Shown: positions 49,887 to 57,628 of the stretch, piece after piece
How the letters are laid out: each line of letters starts with the position of its first letter
How positions within the stretch are numbered: position 1 is the stretch's first letter
Assembly (NCBI RefSeq): GCF_009901585.1
Contig: NZ_WXYO01000001.1
Location: forward strand, 62,001 to 126,000
Source of the DNA: Poritiphilus flavus
GTDB lineage: Bacteria; Bacteroidota; Bacteroidia; Flavobacteriales; Flavobacteriaceae
Reading direction: 5' to 3'
DNA length: 64,000 nucleotides
Position numbers and translations under genes: made by a program
The notes under the pieces: model-generated
What the model saw: the letters and a program-made list of their open reading frames with translations, nothing else
Told to the model about the DNA's origin: nothing
Database searches by the model: none

Positions 49887-50363
49887 TCATTTGGTATTTA
49901 GTACGATGGGGATCCGGAACTTGGCGTTCACAGGATTCCCCCTTTTTAAGGCAGGTTCAACACGGGGCAAACTCTTCAGGCTTTGACTGATGATACCGTT
50001 AAACTCAGGGATCTGATCATTTACAAGTTGATTCTCTTCGATGTAAAGCACAGACATTGAACCTTCCCTATCGACCAGGAAATCCATATAGATCGTATCA
50101 TCAATATCCTGATCCAGTGTGAACTCAAAATCCTGAAGGGTCATCGAAAAATGAAGTAGCAAAGTATTCTCAAAGCACTCCTTTTGAGCACTCTTGGGAG
50201 CCGTTTCGTCACAGTCATCGAACAAGGGGTACTGATCCACATCGTTCCAGTCAATGCTGAGCAATTCTGCTTCTACCAGCTTGCGGGTCCGCGTCTCCGG
50301 GGAGGCGAACCAATTACAGGAAAGCAGGAGCAAACAACATCCTAAAATGAGGAAATTCCGCAT
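49887..50363 (-). CDS. lipoprotein with a TonB_C-like C-terminal half
   Basis: 158 residues; signal peptide MRNFLILGCCLLLLSC with a lipobox ending at C16. The C-terminal part (DDTIYMDFLVDREGSMSVLYIEENQ ... SLKSLPRVEPALKRGNPVNAKFRIPIVL) follows the strand order of the TonB C-terminal domain seen in the TonB and M56 proteins of this window, including the LPRxEPxxxRGxPV word. It has no transmembrane anchor, so it cannot be an energy transducer itself. It lies 12 bp upstream of ruvC. Confidence 0.7.
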   Translation of the reverse strand: MRNFLILGCCLLLLSCNWFASPETRTRKLVEAELLSIDWNDVDQYPLFDDCDETAPKSAQKECFENTLLLHFSMTLQDFEFTLDQDIDDTIYMDFLVDREGSMSVLYIEENQLVNDQIPEFNGIISQSLKSLPRVEPALKRGNPVNAKFRIPIVLNTK

Positions 50364-50463
50364 TGGGGTCTAATTACAGCCGGAAATTACGACTTTTTTA
50401 GGCAAATTAATCCGAGGGAAAATGGATTTCTTTTATATAGACTACAATGCGTTTTGGTAGAGA

Positions 50464-50494
50464 GTAAAGGCTATCTGCCATAGACAGCCTTTAC
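50464..50494 (-). terminator. terminator of the second blaI-M56 operon
   Basis: GTAAAGGCT and AGCCTTTAC arms with a short internal mismatch around CTGCCATAG. It lies 10 bp past the M56 stop codon on the minus strand. Confidence 0.7.
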
Positions 50495-50504
50495 TTCCTA
50501 TATT

Positions 50505-51980
50505 TCAGGTTTTATCTAATTTGAAGGTCAACGGGAATGAAAATGGAACGCTTACATTTTTGCCTTTATCTTTTCCCGGGCTCATTTCAGGAAGCAGTGA
50601 AATAATACGAACGGCTTCGGCTTCCAATAAGGCATGTGGTCCTCTTTTTTGAATGTCAGTGATCATACCATTTTGGTCAATCGTGAATATGACGTTTACT
50701 CTTCCTTCTATTTGCTGTTCTTCTGCCTCTTTTGGATAATTGAAATTCTGATTTATGTGTTCCATGATCATTTCAAGAAAGCAAGTCCTTTTGTCCTGGG
50801 CATTCTCGCATCCTGGAAATACCGGGACTTCATAGACCAATCCAAAGGGTACTACATCCGGAGAAATATTGGCTGAACTGAATTCAATGGACGGTCCGAA
50901 AACCTTTCTGGCCTTTATTCTCTCATTATTTGGGCCGGTGATAAAGGCATCTCCGGACGCGGGCAGGAATTTCATGGTGTTCTCTTTATCTGTAATAGTA
51001 AGGGACCATTCGTTCGATGCTGTTGAAAGTGATTTGAGGGTTTTAAATACCTCTTTCTCCTCTTCCTGATTTAGGTTTTGCACGTCCTGAACACTGATCT
51101 CAGGATCCAGGTCCGTTTTCTCACTACTTTCACAAGAAGAGTACAGCAGCATTGATGAAATCAGGGGCAGAAGGAGTAGGTACTTCAATTGCCTGATACT
51201 TTTGGATTTTGTTTTTTGTAGCATATCTATTCTTTTTTTAATTAATGATGATTTAGAAAATTGGTTGATCAAAGAGATATTTTCAACATCAAATACTTCT
51301 GAAAGCAGTTGTAGATAGTGTTCTTTTTTGTTTGTTTTCACCACGCTGTCATCTGCTATGTACTCATGTAACTCCGAGATTCGCTTTTGATAGATGTAAA
51401 CAAATGGATTAAACCAGGCAGGAATTCGCATGAGTTCAAAAAAGAGCAAATCCAGACTGTGTTTTTCCCGAATATGTACAAGTTCATGCTGAATTATGCT
51501 TCTATGCTTGTTTTGTGGGATCTGGTCACCTATATACACCGATCGGAAAAATGAAAAAGCCTGATTGGTATCGGGAATCAATATTTTAGTAAAGCCCCTG
51601 AAATGATGTACTTGTCCTGCACTTCGCAACTTTCTCAGTCTATACAATTTATATCCAAACCAAAATGCAGCAACAACCATCCCACTAAACAAGATTAGAT
51701 CCCAAATGGGTAATTCACCGTTCGCAGCTTGATTTCCCGATAACTGTATATCGGAAAAGGGATCCATATCAAATAGATAAGCAGAATAAGAAAGTACTCT
51801 TTTCGGGACCACTGCATTGAAGATCTCAATTTTTACGAGTGGCAAGACCATGGAAAGTATGTAGGAGCCAATCAGGTAAAAACGATTCCACTTAAAAAAG
51901 GTCTCCCGTCTTAAGAAAATATCATAGAGCATAAGAAATGCTGACTGAAAAAGCAGACTGGCGATAATGTTTTGTATCAT
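50505..51980 (-). CDS. M56-family (BlaR1-like) peptidase fused to a TonB_C domain
   Basis: 491 residues. Membrane helices near the N-terminus and near residue 275 enclose the zinc motif HELVH (H165, H169). After SSCESSEKTDLDPE begins a periplasmic linker, and from about residue 390 a TonB C-terminal domain: YEVPVFPGCENAQDKRTCFLEMIMEH, NQNFNYPKEAEEQQIEGRVNVIFTID, IQKRGPHALLEAEAVRIISLLPEMSPG. This fusion is common in Bacteroidota. It overlaps the BlaI gene by 4 bp. The domain may sense envelope state and trigger proteolysis of the repressor. Confidence 0.88.
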   Translation of the reverse strand: MIQNIIASLLFQSAFLMLYDIFLRRETFFKWNRFYLIGSYILSMVLPLVKIEIFNAVVPKRVLSYSAYLFDMDPFSDIQLSGNQAANGELPIWDLILFSGMVVAAFWFGYKLYRLRKLRSAGQVHHFRGFTKILIPDTNQAFSFFRSVYIGDQIPQNKHRSIIQHELVHIREKHSLDLLFFELMRIPAWFNPFVYIYQKRISELHEYIADDSVVKTNKKEHYLQLLSEVFDVENISLINQFSKSSLIKKRIDMLQKTKSKSIRQLKYLLLLPLISSMLLYSSCESSEKTDLDPEISVQDVQNLNQEEEKEVFKTLKSLSTASNEWSLTITDKENTMKFLPASGDAFITGPNNERIKARKVFGPSIEFSSANISPDVVPFGLVYEVPVFPGCENAQDKRTCFLEMIMEHINQNFNYPKEAEEQQIEGRVNVIFTIDQNGMITDIQKRGPHALLEAEAVRIISLLPEMSPGKDKGKNVSVPFSFPLTFKLDKT

Positions 51981-52339
51981 GATTCGTCCTTTTTAATTTC
52001 CTTGAGTATAGCTTCCAATTCCGATAGACTCATATCGTTTTTCTTCATAAAAAATGAAACCATGCTCTTAAAAGATCCCTGAAAATAGCCGTCCACCAAC
52101 TTATTGATAGATTGATTGCTATAATCTCCCTTTTCTACTAGTGGAAAATAGTTATGGCCCTTACCTTCTTTTTCATGATCTAAAAATCCTTTGCTTTCAA
52201 GAATGCGCACTATAGTTGATATCGTATTGTAGGCCGGCTTGGGTTCCGGTAATTCCTCGATCACTGCAGCTACATTGGCCTTTTTTAGTTTCCAAAGTAT
52301 CTGCATAACCTCTTCTTCTGCCTTAGTGAGTTGTTTCAT
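51977..52339 (-). CDS. BlaI/MecI/CopY-family repressor (second copy)
   Basis: A 120-residue winged-helix repressor: MKQLTKAEEEVMQILWKLKKA, then EELPEPKPAYNTISTIVRILESKGFLDHEKEG and a C-terminal dimerisation helix. It overlaps the M56 gene by 4 bp (ATGA). Its operator is a nest of three palindromes just upstream, with half-sites different from those of the other copy, so the two repressors are probably insulated from each other. Confidence 0.92.
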   Translation of the reverse strand: MKQLTKAEEEVMQILWKLKKANVAAVIEELPEPKPAYNTISTIVRILESKGFLDHEKEGKGHNYFPLVEKGDYSNQSINKLVDGYFQGSFKSMVSFFMKKNDMSLSELEAILKEIKKDES

Positions 52340-52375
52340 GCTTTGAATGAATTTATTGTTCTTATCCCAAATATA

Positions 52376-52407
52376 ACTAAAATTTTAGTTTAAACTAAGT
52401 TTTTAGT
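52376..52407 (-). promoter_or_regulatory. triple-palindrome operator of the second blaI-M56 operon
   Basis: Two perfect overlapping palindromes, ACTAAAATTTTAGT (52376-52389) and TTAGTTTAAACTAA (52385-52398), and a near-perfect third, ACTAAGTTTTTAGT (52394-52407), all built of ACTAA/TTAGT half-sites. On the minus strand they run into TATATTTG, a full -7 element, about 30 bp before the ATG. Confidence 0.8.
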
Positions 52408-52492
52408 TATAAAATATAAAAAGCCTTGTGAATCCCCTGAATTTTGTAACATTTCCATCGTATCTTCGTCAAACAGTAAATCTATTTAGGCT

Positions 52493-53008
52493 ATGGACAT
52501 TGTACTGCTGATCCTGGGGTTTTTGCTTATGCTCCTGGGAATTTTAGGGAGTTTTTTACCAGTCTTACCTGGCCCACCCGTAAGTTGGATCGGCCTATTG
52601 CTACTGGTTCTTACCAAAGCTGTCCCGGACGATTGGTGGTTTTTAGGCATCACCCTGGTAGTGGCACTCTTGGTTTTTGCCATGGATTACGTCATCCCTG
52701 CAGTGGGAACTAGAAAGTTCGGCGGAAGCAAGGCTGGTATGATAGGCACCACAATAGGCCTTGTGGTGGCGATTGTTTTCCCCATTCTCGGAATATTTGG
52801 TATCATCATCTGGCCCTTTATTGGGGCGCTTGTGGGGGAACTTGCCAATAAGGCGGATCAAAAAACCGCTTTAAAGGCCGCTTTGGGATCTTTTATCGGA
52901 TTCCTTACCGGTACTTTCCTGAAATTTGTGGTCGCCGTGATCTATTTGGGATTATTCGTATCCAAAGCCTGGGAATACAAGGCCTCTTTATTCCCCTATT
53001 TCAGCTAG
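52493..53008 (+). CDS. DUF456 membrane protein
   Basis: A 171-residue protein with four or five hydrophobic segments and glycine-rich pairs: MLLGILGSFLPVLPGPPVSWIGLLLL, FAMDYVIPAVGTRKFGGSKAGMIGT and GPFIGALVGELA-like motifs. The GSFLPVLPGPP and DYxxPxxGxKxxGGSK words identify the DUF456 family. Function unknown. Its promoter region is shared with the divergent blaI gene. Confidence 0.88.
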   Translation: MDIVLLILGFLLMLLGILGSFLPVLPGPPVSWIGLLLLVLTKAVPDDWWFLGITLVVALLVFAMDYVIPAVGTRKFGGSKAGMIGTTIGLVVAIVFPILGIFGIIIWPFIGALVGELANKADQKTALKAALGSFIGFLTGTFLKFVVAVIYLGLFVSKAWEYKASLFPYFS

Positions 53009-53019
53009 ATAACAAAAGT

Positions 53020-53571
53020 CTAGAGCCAGGTAGTCTTTTCCTCTATAGGTTGACGGACACCTTCCGGGATCTCCTCATCAGTGTATCCCATATAGAAAAA
53101 GCCCAGGCATTTTTCACCTTCGTTAAGTTCAAAGAATTCACCCATGTATTTGATGAGTCCGGGAGAACTCCAATAGGCGCCTATACCCATTTCAGCACAA
53201 CAGAGCCACATATTCTGAACGGCCATTGCGGTGGCTGCAATTTCCTCCCATTCCGGAAGACTTTCCTTAGGGTCTCTTTGCATACAAATGGCGATTACAG
53301 CTCCCGCTCTTTTAGGGTTCTCCAGTAGTTTTCTGATCTTTATCTGTTTTGGGCGCGGATCTACCTCCTGGTATTTTTTAGATAGGAACTCTCCCAGTCT
53401 TTCTTTGGAGGTTCCTGTGAGGACTTTAAACCGCCACGGTTCTGTTTTTTTGTGAGTAGGGGCCCAATTTGCCGCTTCGAGTATCTTTTCAATGGCCGAT
53501 TTGGCAATAGGTTGCTCATTGTATTGCACCGGAAAAACAGCACGGCGATTTTTTATAAGGTCTGAGATCAT
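53020..53571 (-). CDS. nitroreductase-family FMN oxidoreductase
   Basis: 183 residues from the ATG at 53571 (MISDLIKNRRAVFPVQY). The frame opens 14 codons earlier, but family members start here. Flavin-binding landmarks are IKNRRAVFP, ANWAPTHKKTEPWRF and CCAEMGIGAYWSSPG, and the C-terminus ends ...GYTDEEIPEGVRQPIEEKTTWL. It would reduce nitro compounds or quinones with NAD(P)H. It lies 56 bp downstream of the LysR gene. Confidence 0.88.
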   Translation of the reverse strand: MISDLIKNRRAVFPVQYNEQPIAKSAIEKILEAANWAPTHKKTEPWRFKVLTGTSKERLGEFLSKKYQEVDPRPKQIKIRKLLENPKRAGAVIAICMQRDPKESLPEWEEIAATAMAVQNMWLCCAEMGIGAYWSSPGLIKYMGEFFELNEGEKCLGFFYMGYTDEEIPEGVRQPIEEKTTWL

Positions 53572-53627
53572 AGAAATTCTTTTGTTGTCAAAAATAAGGC
53601 TTTGGAGGTTCATGATCCTCCTCTGAG

Positions 53628-54521
53628 TTATAATTTATCATCCAAAAGCAGACCCATACAATTCCTTAACGCCCTATTCCGATTATCTGCTTTCCAAATT
53701 ACCGAAAGTATGGCCCGCTGAGGAATTGAGCTAAGCTGGATTAACTTCAGATTCAGTCGGAATCCGTATTGGAGCGCAGTAGGAACGATGGCGATGCCCA
53801 TACCGTTCTCTACCAAACGGAATATGGTCTGGGCGTGTACGGATTTGTGTGAGATCTTTGGGCTGAAACCGGCGTCTTCGCATATGCTCATTACCGTATC
53901 AAAATACAAAGGGCTGTAATCCTGGTCGAAAAGAATGAATTCTTCTTCTGAGAACTGTTGCATGCCTTTAAAGTCATGCTCATCTACCGGGTGACCTTCC
54001 GGCAGGACCAGTGAAAAAGTATCTTCAAAAACCGGCCTTATCTCCATGCCCTTTGGGACTCTTGCAAGGCGCACAAAGCCAATATCCAACCGATCTTTCA
54101 ACACGGCATTCACCTGTGAACGATTAGAAAGTTCCTCCAGACTGGTCTGTATCCTGGGAAATTCTTTTTTCAGATCCAACAATAGATCGGGGATAACATT
54201 CTGCATGGCAGACCCCAGGAAACCAATTCGCAAAGTACCAGCATGCCCCTGACCTATACTTTTCAACTCTGCCTCTGTAAGCGCCAGATGATTCAAAACA
54301 AACTCGATCTCCTCCTTGAAGTATTTGCCTGCTGGGGTCAGGCTCACCTTCTTTTTGGAACGCGTCAGTAAACTAACCCCGAGCACCTCCTCCATTTGCT
54401 TGATCTGCCGACTTAGGCCAGGCTGAGAAATAAAAAGCTTTTCAGCTGCTTTTCTAAAGTGCAATTCCTCCGCCACAGCAAGAAAATATCGAAAATGTCG
54501 TAATTCCAATTGATAACTCAC
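53628..54521 (-). CDS. LysR-family transcriptional regulator
   Basis: 297 residues from a GTG start. An N-terminal winged helix (ELRHFRYFLAVAEELHFRKAAEKLFISQPGLSRQIKQME) is followed by a periplasmic-binding-like effector domain (from about residue 90). It is divergent from hutH with a 77-bp gap containing an 11-bp inverted repeat, so control of histidine utilisation is plausible. Alternatively it controls the nitroreductase downstream. It is unlike HutC, the GntR-type repressor of hut genes in other bacteria. Confidence 0.9.
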   Translation of the reverse strand: MSYQLELRHFRYFLAVAEELHFRKAAEKLFISQPGLSRQIKQMEEVLGVSLLTRSKKKVSLTPAGKYFKEEIEFVLNHLALTEAELKSIGQGHAGTLRIGFLGSAMQNVIPDLLLDLKKEFPRIQTSLEELSNRSQVNAVLKDRLDIGFVRLARVPKGMEIRPVFEDTFSLVLPEGHPVDEHDFKGMQQFSEEEFILFDQDYSPLYFDTVMSICEDAGFSPKISHKSVHAQTIFRLVENGMGIAIVPTALQYGFRLNLKLIQLSSIPQRAILSVIWKADNRNRALRNCMGLLLDDKL

Positions 54522-54528
54522 AGTTATT

Positions 54529-54577
54529 AATTATTGATTTATATAGTATTTCTAATTATCAAACTTAATCAATAATT
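54529..54577. promoter_or_regulatory. inverted repeat between lysR and hutH
   Basis: A perfect 11-bp inverted repeat, AATTATTGATT (54529-54539) and AATCAATAATT (54567-54577), spaced 27 bp in an AT-rich region. It is a candidate operator for the LysR protein. Confidence 0.45.
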
Positions 54578-54598
54578 TTATGCTTCCAAAGCAAATTC

Positions 54599-56179
54599 AT
54601 GAAGTCTGACAAAAAAACATTTTCACTTGGCCAGGACCTCCTTACTGCCGGTATTGCGCTTGAAATTGCGAGGAATAACCGCCGTTGTACCGTCTCTGAA
54701 GAATCACGGCAAAGCGTAATAAAAAGTCGCCAGACTGTGGCTGATATTGTTGAGATGGGCGAGCCGGTATACGGTATAAACACAGGCTTTGGTCCCTTAT
54801 GCACCACCAGGATCTCCAAAGAAGAGACGCGCATACTGCAGATGAATATCTTACAGAGCCACAGTGTGGGTGTCGGGTCGCCCATACAGACGGAGACGGC
54901 CAAACTTATGCTGATCTTAAAGGCCCATTCCCTTGCTAAAGGGTTTTCAGGCATCTCCGAAATCACCCTGGACCGCATTCTCTGGCATATAGAAAATGAT
55001 GCGATCCCTCTGGTACCCTCACAGGGATCAGTAGGCGCATCCGGAGATCTGGCTCCGCTATCCCATCTATTTTTACCGTTGATAGGCCTTGGAAAAGTGA
55101 ACTATCAGGGCAGGGAAATGGAGACCGCAGAACTGTTTGAAATTACCGGGCTAAAGCCGCTGGAACTAGGCCCTAAAGAAGGCCTGGCACTGATCAATGG
55201 AACACAGTTCATCGCGGCACACGCCACACAGGTACTGGAAAAACTACATCATTGCCTTGCCCAGGCGGATATCGTTGGCGCCATGATGATCGAAGGGCTG
55301 CAAGGGTCCATCAAGCCGTTCTATAGTGAGCTCCACACACTGCGTCCTTTCAAGGGCAATGTCCATGTGGCTGCAAGGATAAACGCGCTGCTGAAGGGTT
55401 CCGAGATCATGGAAGACCATATAGATTGTGAGCGGGTTCAGGATCCATACTCCCTACGCTGTATTCCACAGGTACACGGAGCATCCCGGAATGCCTGGTT
55501 GCACCTCAAGGAATTGCTGGAAATTGAACTGAATGCTGTAACGGACAATCCTGTCATCATAGATCAGGATCTTACGATCAGCGGGGGAAGTTTTCACGGC
55601 CAGCCCCTGGCAATGGCCCTGGATTACGCCTGCCTGGCAGCTTCAGAAATCGGTAATATTTCCGATAGGAGGATTTATCTGGCCCTGGAAGGCAATAGCC
55701 CTGGTGTCCCAAAATTGCTTATGGAAGATACCGGGATCAATTCCGGGTATATGATATTGCAATATACTTCCGCGGCCCTGGCGAGTGAAAATAAAAGCCT
55801 GTGTTTCCCTGCCAGTGCAGATAGTATTCCTACCTCCCTGGGCCAGGAAGACCACGTGAGTATGGGATCCATTTCAGGAAGGAAAGCGCTGCAAGTCCTG
55901 GAGAACGTTGAGAAGATCCTCGCAGTGGAACTGTTAACGGCCTCTCAGGCATTTGAATTCAGAAAGCCTTTAAAATCCGGTGTCTTACTGGATGAAGTGC
56001 ACAAAAAAGTTAGAAAACATGTTGCTTTTGCAGACAAGGACAGGGTGTTTGCCACAGACATTGAAGCTGCCCTGACGCTCATTCGGGATAAGGCCATTAT
56101 CCAAACTGTGGAGGAAGCCAGGAGCAAAGAGGGTTTAAGCCTGAAAACCCCTTACTCTAAAGAATTTGAGGTATATTGA
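54599..56179 (+). CDS. hutH: histidine ammonia-lyase
   Basis: A 526-residue enzyme converting histidine to urocanate and ammonia, the first step of histidine catabolism. The self-forming MIO cofactor triad is A147-S148-G149 in GSVGASGDLAP. Other family words are YGINTGFG, KEGLALINGTQF, QDPYSLRCIPQVHG and TDNPVI. It is the first gene of hutH-hutI-hutU-hutG. A run of 14 heptamers separates it from hutI, which is unusual inside an operon. PAL/HAL relatives are the only alternative; the hut neighbours settle it. Confidence 0.95.
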   Translation: MKSDKKTFSLGQDLLTAGIALEIARNNRRCTVSEESRQSVIKSRQTVADIVEMGEPVYGINTGFGPLCTTRISKEETRILQMNILQSHSVGVGSPIQTETAKLMLILKAHSLAKGFSGISEITLDRILWHIENDAIPLVPSQGSVGASGDLAPLSHLFLPLIGLGKVNYQGREMETAELFEITGLKPLELGPKEGLALINGTQFIAAHATQVLEKLHHCLAQADIVGAMMIEGLQGSIKPFYSELHTLRPFKGNVHVAARINALLKGSEIMEDHIDCERVQDPYSLRCIPQVHGASRNAWLHLKELLEIELNAVTDNPVIIDQDLTISGGSFHGQPLAMALDYACLAASEIGNISDRRIYLALEGNSPGVPKLLMEDTGINSGYMILQYTSAALASENKSLCFPASADSIPTSLGQEDHVSMGSISGRKALQVLENVEKILAVELLTASQAFEFRKPLKSGVLLDEVHKKVRKHVAFADKDRVFATDIEAALTLIRDKAIIQTVEEARSKEGLSLKTPYSKEFEVY

Positions 56180-56195
56180 TGGAAGGAGAGAAGAG

Positions 56196-56293
56196 ATGTT
56201 AGATGTTGGATGTTGGATGTTGGATGTTAGATGTTGGATGTTGGATGTTGGACGTTGGATGTTGGATGTTAGATGTTAGATGTTAGATGTTAG
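56196..56293. repeat. 14-copy heptanucleotide tandem repeat between hutH and hutI
   Basis: Fourteen head-to-tail units of ATGTTGG/ATGTTAG (one ACGTTGG), 98 bp, beginning 17 bp after the hutH stop codon. The 7-bp period and high identity suggest slippage-prone DNA. Confidence 0.92.
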
Positions 56294-56366
56294 AAAATAA
56301 AACATAAGATTTAAGTTCTGTCTTCTGGCATTAAAAAATTATTTGCTTTACAGAAAATTTATCATA

Positions 56367-57623
56367 GTGCAGCATAAAATACTAATAGGGCCTTTTTCAC
56401 AAATACTCCCGCTGCGGGGGATGCCATTAAAGGGGTCGCTTTCGGATGAAGATCTCGAACTGATAACCGATGCCGGAATCCTTATTGAAGGTAAGCGAAT
56501 CGTCAGCCTTGATAAATTTAATAGCCTACTACCCCTAGCGAAGGAAGCAGGAGCGGAAATCCATGAACTAAAGGGGAAACACTGTTGCCTGCCAGGCTTC
56601 GTGGATGCTCATACACATATCTGTTTTGGAGGATCACGCGCCAGGGACTACGCGCTTAGAAATTCGGGTAAAACCTATCTGGAAATCGCGCGGGAAGGCG
56701 GAGGTATATGGGATACGGTAACCCAAACCAGAATGGCCAGTCAGAAAGAACTGGTTTCCGGGATCATCAAAAGGTCTAAACGCCACCTAAAGAATGGCAC
56801 CACTACCCTGGAGGTTAAAAGCGGCTATGGATTATCCGTGGATAAGGAGCTCAAAATGCTACAAGCCATAAAGCAAGCCAATGCGGAACTTGAGCAGGAC
56901 CTCATAGCAACCTGCCTGGCGGCGCATACCATTCCCAGAGAATACGAAGGCAATGCCGAAGCATACCTGCAGCAGCTTATAGACGTGCTGCTACCACAAA
57001 TAAAAAAGCTAAAGCTTGCGGGTCGGGTCGATGCTTTTATTGAAGAAAGCGCCTTTACTGCAGAAAACATTCAACCTTATTTCCAGGCGGCAAAGGCTTT
57101 AGGCTTTGATATTACTGTGCACGCTGATCAATTCACCACCTCCGGCAGTGAAGTGGCTGTACAATTCAATGCCATCAGCGCGGATCATTTGGAAGCCAGT
57201 ACGGACAAAGAGATTGAACTCCTGGCAAGCAGCAATGTAATTGCCACTGCGCTACCCGGAGCTTCTCTAGGCCTGGGATGTGACTTTACTCCTGCAAGGA
57301 AAATTCTGGACGCCGGTGGAGCGCTTGCTATTGCAAGTGATCACAATCCGGGTTCGGCTCCCATGGGCGATCTGCTTACACAAGCTGCAGTGTTGGGAAG
57401 TTTTGAAAAACTCAGCAATGCGGAAGTACTGGCCGGAATTACCTTTAGGGCTGCCGCCGCATTAAATTTAAAGGACCGGGGTATGCTAGCCAAGGGTGCC
57501 CTTGCCGATCTGGCGGTATTCCACACTTCGGATTATCGCGAGATCCTCTACCAGCAAGGAAACTTCAAACCCTGTATGATCTGGAAAAATGGGGTCCTGG
57601 CATTTGACAAACACAAGAAATAA
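56367..57623 (+). CDS. hutI: imidazolonepropionase
   Basis: A 418-residue amidohydrolase opening the imidazolone ring to give formiminoglutamate, the third step of the pathway. Metal ligands are visible in CLPGFVDAHTHICFGG (HxH), later in ATCLAAHTIPREYEG, DITVHADQF and the C-terminal IASDHNPGSAP. The chosen start is the GTG at 56367 (product begins MQHKILIGPFSQ, as in the family); a TTG at 56343 would add 8 residues. The next gene starts 5 bp after its stop. Confidence 0.93.
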   Translation: MQHKILIGPFSQILPLRGMPLKGSLSDEDLELITDAGILIEGKRIVSLDKFNSLLPLAKEAGAEIHELKGKHCCLPGFVDAHTHICFGGSRARDYALRNSGKTYLEIAREGGGIWDTVTQTRMASQKELVSGIIKRSKRHLKNGTTTLEVKSGYGLSVDKELKMLQAIKQANAELEQDLIATCLAAHTIPREYEGNAEAYLQQLIDVLLPQIKKLKLAGRVDAFIEESAFTAENIQPYFQAAKALGFDITVHADQFTTSGSEVAVQFNAISADHLEASTDKEIELLASSNVIATALPGASLGLGCDFTPARKILDAGGALAIASDHNPGSAPMGDLLTQAAVLGSFEKLSNAEVLAGITFRAAAALNLKDRGMLAKGALADLAVFHTSDYREILYQQGNFKPCMIWKNGVLAFDKHKK

Positions 57624-57628
57624 GCCTT

